A program made the position numbers and the translations under genes. From positions 1 through 44,447 of the forward strand of contig JAKAHV010000027.1 in NCBI GenBank assembly GCA_021825295.1: DNA of 44,447 nucleotides. Direction: 5' to 3'. Below the pieces are notes generated by a model. It ran no database searches, was not told where the DNA came from, and saw only the letters and a list, made by a program, of their open reading frames with translations. Origin of the DNA: Nitrospirota bacterium. Its GTDB lineage: Bacteria > Nitrospirota > Thermodesulfovibrionia > Thermodesulfovibrionales > JdFR-88. Below are positions 41,763 through 44,447 of the stretch, in pieces; the stretch's first letter is position 1, and every line of letters begins with the position of its first letter.

Positions 41763-42032
41763 GAAAAGTGATAAGAAGTGATAAGAAGAAGTGGTAATTA
41801 AGGAGATTCAACAGTCCGGGTCAAATATGGGCCGGTCATATGGATTGGTCTCCACTTTGTAGGCATTTACGCCTATCGTGAAGAGCGGCTCCTCCTGCCC
41901 TTACCCGGTAATAGTAGCGGTTTCCCCGCTTGCAGATATTGTCCATTAGCCCTTTCGTGTGTAACAGTTTGTGTGCCAAAGCCTTGAAAGGGACTCTTTG
42001 GGAAGGTAAGTTGCTGATTAGAAAGGGTTTAA

Positions 42033-42116
42033 TGCCGAAGGGGGGATTTGAACCCCCACGAGGTTTCCCCCACTAGACCCTGAACCTAGCGCGTCTGCCA
42101 GTTCCGCCACTTCGGC
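42033..42116 (-). tRNA. tRNA-Leu (CAG)
   Basis: 84 bases. The acceptor stem GCCGAAG/CTTCGGC is complete, the D-arm region reads TGGCGGAACTGGCAGACGCG, the anticodon loop is GGTTCAGGGTC with anticodon CAG, there is a long class II variable arm (TGGGGGAAACCTCG), and the T-arm is GGGGGTTCAAATCCCCC. The 3' CCA is not encoded. Confidence 0.97.
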
Positions 42117-42258
42117 TGATGATTATCTTATCATCTTTCGGCGGGCAAGGTAAAGCCTTCCAAAACCCTATTTTAACACACATTTTGATTTCACCCCTTT
42201 GGGATATAATCCATGTATCGGTGGGTGTCCCGGATGGCCCACCACCCCGAATTCGGCC

Positions 42259-42291
42259 TTGACAAAGAATGATTCTTAACTTAGAATCATT
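42259..42291 (+). promoter_or_regulatory. Sigma-70 promoter overlapped by a palindromic operator
   Basis: TTGACA (42259-42264) and TAGAAT (42282-42287) are 17 bases apart. The perfect inverted repeat AATGATTCT-N6-AGAATCATT (42268-42291) covers the spacer and the -10. This placement fits a repressor of the Fur/PerR or other metal/peroxide-sensing type controlling the zinc-ribbon and superoxide dismutase genes. Confidence 0.75.
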
Positions 42292-42336
42292 ATAAATAGG
42301 ATATAAATAAAAGTTAAACTGAGGAGGCGCCTGAAA

Positions 42337-42510
42337 ATGCCAACGGGGAAGAAGGAAACAAGCAGGATAGAGGAAATAAACAGCATCGTGGAGATCACCT
42401 GGGTTACCTGTCCGCGCTGCGGGTCCGATGTTGAGATCTGGTCGGCAGGTGTGGCCGCATGCCTTTTCTGCGGGTTCAGGATATTCAGCAAGGAGCAGAC
42501 CATACACTGA
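42337..42510 (+). CDS. Small zinc-ribbon protein upstream of superoxide dismutase
   Basis: 57 residues. A basic/acidic helix (GKKETSRIEEINSIVEITW) is followed by one Cys4 knuckle pair, TCPRCGSD and ACLFCGFR, about 20 residues apart, typical of a small zinc ribbon or rubredoxin-like metal site. A strong GAGGAGG lies at 42321-42327. It ends 13 bases before the superoxide dismutase start with a second AGGAGG between, so both are one operon under the palindromic operator. No family name is recognised. Confidence 0.75.
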   Translation: MPTGKKETSRIEEINSIVEITWVTCPRCGSDVEIWSAGVAACLFCGFRIFSKEQTIH

Positions 42511-42523
42511 AGGAGGAGCCAGC

Positions 42524-43099
42524 ATGGCTTACGCGGCGGTGGATTATTCGTCTCTACTGGGCATGCCGGGGTTCAGCGACGGGCTTTTAAAGAACCATTT
42601 TACTTTGTACCGGGGCTATGTGGCCAATACGAACAAGCTGCTGGAAAGGATTTCCGCGGCAGCTCCGGCGGAGGGCGCGCCCTCACCGGAATTTTCCGAG
42701 CTTAAAAGGAGGCTCGGCTGGGAATTCAACGGCATGCGGCTGCACGAGCTTTATTTCGAGAACCTCGGAGGCGGCGGCTCTCCGGAGAAGGCCGCCGGCC
42801 TCGGCAAGGCGATAGCGGCGGATTTCGGCAGCCTGGAGGCCTGGCAGAAGGAGTTCAAGGCGATAGGGATGATGCGGGGCATCGGCTGGGTTGTGCTGTA
42901 TAAGGACCCCCGCTCCGGCCGGCTGATCAACTTCTGGGTAAACGAGCATGACGTCTCGCATCCGGCGGGATGCACCCCGGTTGTCGTCATGGACGTATTC
43001 GAGCACGCGTACATGCCTGATTACGGGCTCAAGAGGGCCGACTACATAGAGGCATTTTTCAAAAACCTCAACTGGGAAGCCGCAAATTCGAGGGCTTGA
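42524..43099 (+). CDS. sod: Iron/manganese superoxide dismutase
   Basis: 191 residues. The metal ligands lie in KNHFTLYRGY (His), MRLHELYFENL (His) and MDVFEHAYMPDYG (Asp and His). GIGWVVLYKDPRSG is the usual core motif. It converts superoxide to oxygen and peroxide. ATG 42524 has AGGAGGAG about eight bases upstream. Fe versus Mn use cannot be settled by eye. The gene follows the zinc-ribbon gene and shares its regulated promoter. Confidence 0.95.
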   Translation: MAYAAVDYSSLLGMPGFSDGLLKNHFTLYRGYVANTNKLLERISAAAPAEGAPSPEFSELKRRLGWEFNGMRLHELYFENLGGGGSPEKAAGLGKAIAADFGSLEAWQKEFKAIGMMRGIGWVVLYKDPRSGRLINFWVNEHDVSHPAGCTPVVVMDVFEHAYMPDYGLKRADYIEAFFKNLNWEAANSRA

Positions 43100-43115
43100 A
43101 AGGCGATGCCTGCTG

Positions 43116-44153
43116 CTACTGCGCCCCGCCGGTCTCGTACTCGCGGAAGAACCGCGCGTAGAGGACGAGGTAAGCCGCCTGCAGGGCGGCCGCCGCGACC
43201 CCAAACACCGGCATGAGAGGCACCGCCATCAGCAGCACAAGCCCCATGCCGCGCATGACGATAACCGGCCGGATCAGCCCGTACCGCGCGGCCAGCCGCG
43301 CCACGAAAACCGAACCCAGCGCGCCGAATACGAAACTCGCGGCGAGCGCGGGCCCGATAGTGCCCGGGCCGTGGTGAAAGCGCAGCGCAAACCAGTAGGC
43401 GATAAGCGGGGCCACCATGCCGATGCCAAGCCCGTTCAGGGTGTTGGCGACGACCAGGCGCGCAAGCATCCGGTTTTCGTTTTTTTGCTCGAAGAAGTGT
43501 TCCCCCCGATGTCCGGGCTGCCGCTTGACGGGCGGCTCGCTCAGGCCCGCGATGAGCGCGAAGGCCGTGACTGAACCGGCCAGGGAAAGCAGAAACAGCG
43601 ACCTGTAGGCAACCAATATCCCCAGGGGGCCGGCAAGGAGCCGGACGCCTCCCGCAAGCAGCGCCCCAAGGGCCATGCCGCCGAAACCGATGGCGGCGTT
43701 GGCGCTGAATACCTCGCCGCGTCTTTCCGCGGGCAGCGCATGGGCAAGCCAGGCCTGCTCCAGGGGGCCGAAGGGTCCGGCGCTGCCGTTTGCGCCGCGG
43801 CCAAATCCCCCTATGATGGCGGCAAGCACCAGGGCCGGGGGCCAGGCGGTGGACAATGCGATCAGCGCGGCCGCAGCCTGCGAGACCTCGTACAGCAGCA
43901 GGAAGCGCCGCCGGCCCCGGCGGTCGCTCATGGGGCCCACGGCCAGCGTAAGCGCGGCCCCCGCCAGAAGCGCCGCGGACAGCGTGGCGCCAATGCCGGG
44001 CGCAGACCAGCCCAGGGAGTGCAGATAGAGCGTGAAAGCCGCAAAAAGCGCGCCCTGCCCCAGGCTGCGCGCCGCGCGCACGGCCATCAGACGGCGGACG
44101 GCAAGCGGCAACACGGCGCTACCTGGCCCCGCCTTTTCTTCCCTGTCTGCCAC
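43116..44153 (-). CDS. Major facilitator superfamily transporter
   Basis: 345 residues with about ten to eleven membrane helices. The MFS signature after helix 2, VGPMSDRRGRRRFLLLYE, is present, and the second half begins NTLNGLGIGMVAPLIAYWFA. The protein is shorter than the usual 400, ending soon after AVAAAALQAAYLVLYARFF. The GTG start at 44153 lies inside a dispersed repeat (44132-44173), so the first seven codons are shared with unrelated sequence; translation may really begin near Met at 44087 (MAVRAARSLG). The substrate is unknown. It converges on sod with only 16 bases between. Confidence 0.85.
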   Translation of the reverse strand: MADREEKAGPGSAVLPLAVRRLMAVRAARSLGQGALFAAFTLYLHSLGWSAPGIGATLSAALLAGAALTLAVGPMSDRRGRRRFLLLYEVSQAAAALIALSTAWPPALVLAAIIGGFGRGANGSAGPFGPLEQAWLAHALPAERRGEVFSANAAIGFGGMALGALLAGGVRLLAGPLGILVAYRSLFLLSLAGSVTAFALIAGLSEPPVKRQPGHRGEHFFEQKNENRMLARLVVANTLNGLGIGMVAPLIAYWFALRFHHGPGTIGPALAASFVFGALGSVFVARLAARYGLIRPVIVMRGMGLVLLMAVPLMPVFGVAAAALQAAYLVLYARFFREYETGGAQ

Positions 44154-44173
44154 GATTCCCTCTCTCTTTCGCT
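44132..44173. repeat. Second copy of the interior of the 2799-2992 element
   Basis: CTGCCACGATTCCCTCTCTC and its flanks match 2923-2963 almost base for base. The terminal inverted repeats of the other copy are not found here. Confidence 0.65.
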
Positions 44174-44176
44174 CAG

Positions 44177-44211
44177 GAATGAACCTTCCCGCAGCAGAGA
44201 CTGCGGGGTAT
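44177..44211. repeat. Palindromic repeat, reverse copy of 4492-4526
   Basis: GAATGAACCTTCCCGCAGCA continues to GAGACTGCGGGG. It is the reverse complement of the repeat in the osmC leader with changes that keep most of the stem. Confidence 0.65.
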
Positions 44212-44231
44212 AGGAAATTTAACTTGCAATT

Positions 44232-44251
44232 CCCTGTAGCTTGCTACAGGG
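44232..44251. repeat. Perfect hairpin CCCTGTAGC/GCTACAGGG
   Basis: Nine bases pair perfectly around TT. It is followed at 44263-44284 by another palindrome of CCTCCCCC/GGGGGGAGG type. 44174-44375 is a run of REP-like palindromes with no gene. Confidence 0.65.
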
Positions 44252-44375
44252 TTCCCGCTAACTCCTCCCCCTTGAGGGGGGAGGTTGGGAGAGGGTGCCT
44301 GATTATTCACCCTCCCCTTTATCCCCTCCCCTTGTATGATAGGAGACGGAGTGTTTATACGAGAGGAAACTTGCT

Positions 44376-44447
44376 ATGAACTTAATTAAGGGTGTGGCAG
44401 ACCGTTCTCCCCTTGGGACAACAGATCCCGTCTTTGAGCAGGGGTCG
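44376..44447 (+). CDS. Possible start of a gene running off the window
   Basis: An ATG followed by 23 open codons (MNLIKGVADRSPLGTTDPVF and on) to the window end, with AGAGGA about ten bases upstream. The product is not recognisable, and the stretch could be non-coding. Confidence 0.2.
   Translation, partial: MNLIKGVADRSPLGTTDPVFEQGS

Noticed and set aside
42073-42525. 150-residue minus-strand frame across the sod promoter
   Set aside because: It runs through the tRNA gene and the zinc-ribbon gene on the other strand; no protein features.
1-44447. CRISPR arrays, rRNA genes, replication origin
   Set aside because: No regularly spaced direct repeats, rRNA-like stretches or DnaA-box clusters were seen on reading both strands.

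Overview
The window reads as chromosomal DNA of a GC-rich anaerobic or microaerophilic Gram-negative bacterium. Four things fit a Nitrospirota (Thermodesulfovibrionia-like) or similar deep-branching sulfur-cycle lineage: a PEP-CTERM surface protein, a minimal protein-only RNase P (HARP), repeated use of sigma-54 promoters, and soluble NuoEFG-type electron-transfer subunits. This placement is inference from gene content, not a phylogeny.

Layout. (1) 1-3.4 kb is a wrecked accessory zone. It holds two RHS/YD-repeat fragments, one with a C-terminal tip followed by a small four-helix membrane protein (possible toxin and immunity pair), a PIN-toxin 3' remnant, a YHS-domain protein, a 194-bp MITE-like element with 20-bp inverted ends, and compound palindromic repeats. 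(2) 3.5-6.6 kb is a sulfur/redox module: DsrE and OsmC genes on the minus strand and tusA on the plus strand, with a GAF-AAA+-Fis sigma-54 activator between them. Both output units have GG-N10-GC (-24/-12) promoters, and two palindromes sit at enhancer distance from one of them. (3) 6.8-9.6 kb holds an unknown protein, two decayed genes (a lipoprotein and a c-type cytochrome) and a symporter/DUF3311 pair. (4) 9.9-11.1 kb is a membrane-anchored metallophosphoesterase. (5) 11.2-19.8 kb is the most striking region: one nine-gene minus-strand operon behind a sigma-54 promoter. It encodes a receiver-GcvH-like fusion, an RsbW-like ATPase, a DRTGG protein, a PHP protein, a second ATPase, a receiver-NuoE fusion, an HndB-like ferredoxin, a NuoF-like flavoprotein and a NuoG-like iron-sulfur protein. 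Signalling domains are thus physically fused to a NAD(P)H-linked electron-transfer complex.

(6) 20.3-24.5 kb carries trpB2, a histidine kinase, a sigma-54-driven PEP-CTERM protein and a cysteine-rich CxxCxxCC protein. (7) 24.7-36.5 kb is a housekeeping run on the plus strand: argG, dprA, topA, a MobB-like P-loop protein, an HemX/CcsA-like membrane protein, hemA, hemC, nadD, rsfS, a LapA-LapB fusion and the HARP RNase P gene. (8) 36.5-40.3 kb holds a proline-iminopeptidase-like hydrolase and a P2-type cation ATPase. (9) 40.4-44.4 kb holds an RNA-chaperone cluster (cold-shock protein, RRM protein, S21, small basic protein), tRNA-Leu(CAG), a zinc-ribbon gene with superoxide dismutase behind a palindromic operator, and an MFS transporter followed by a dense patch of dispersed repeats.

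Several intergenic repeat families recur across the window. No CRISPR array, rRNA or origin was seen. Gene calls come from reading protein motifs by eye; no database search was possible.
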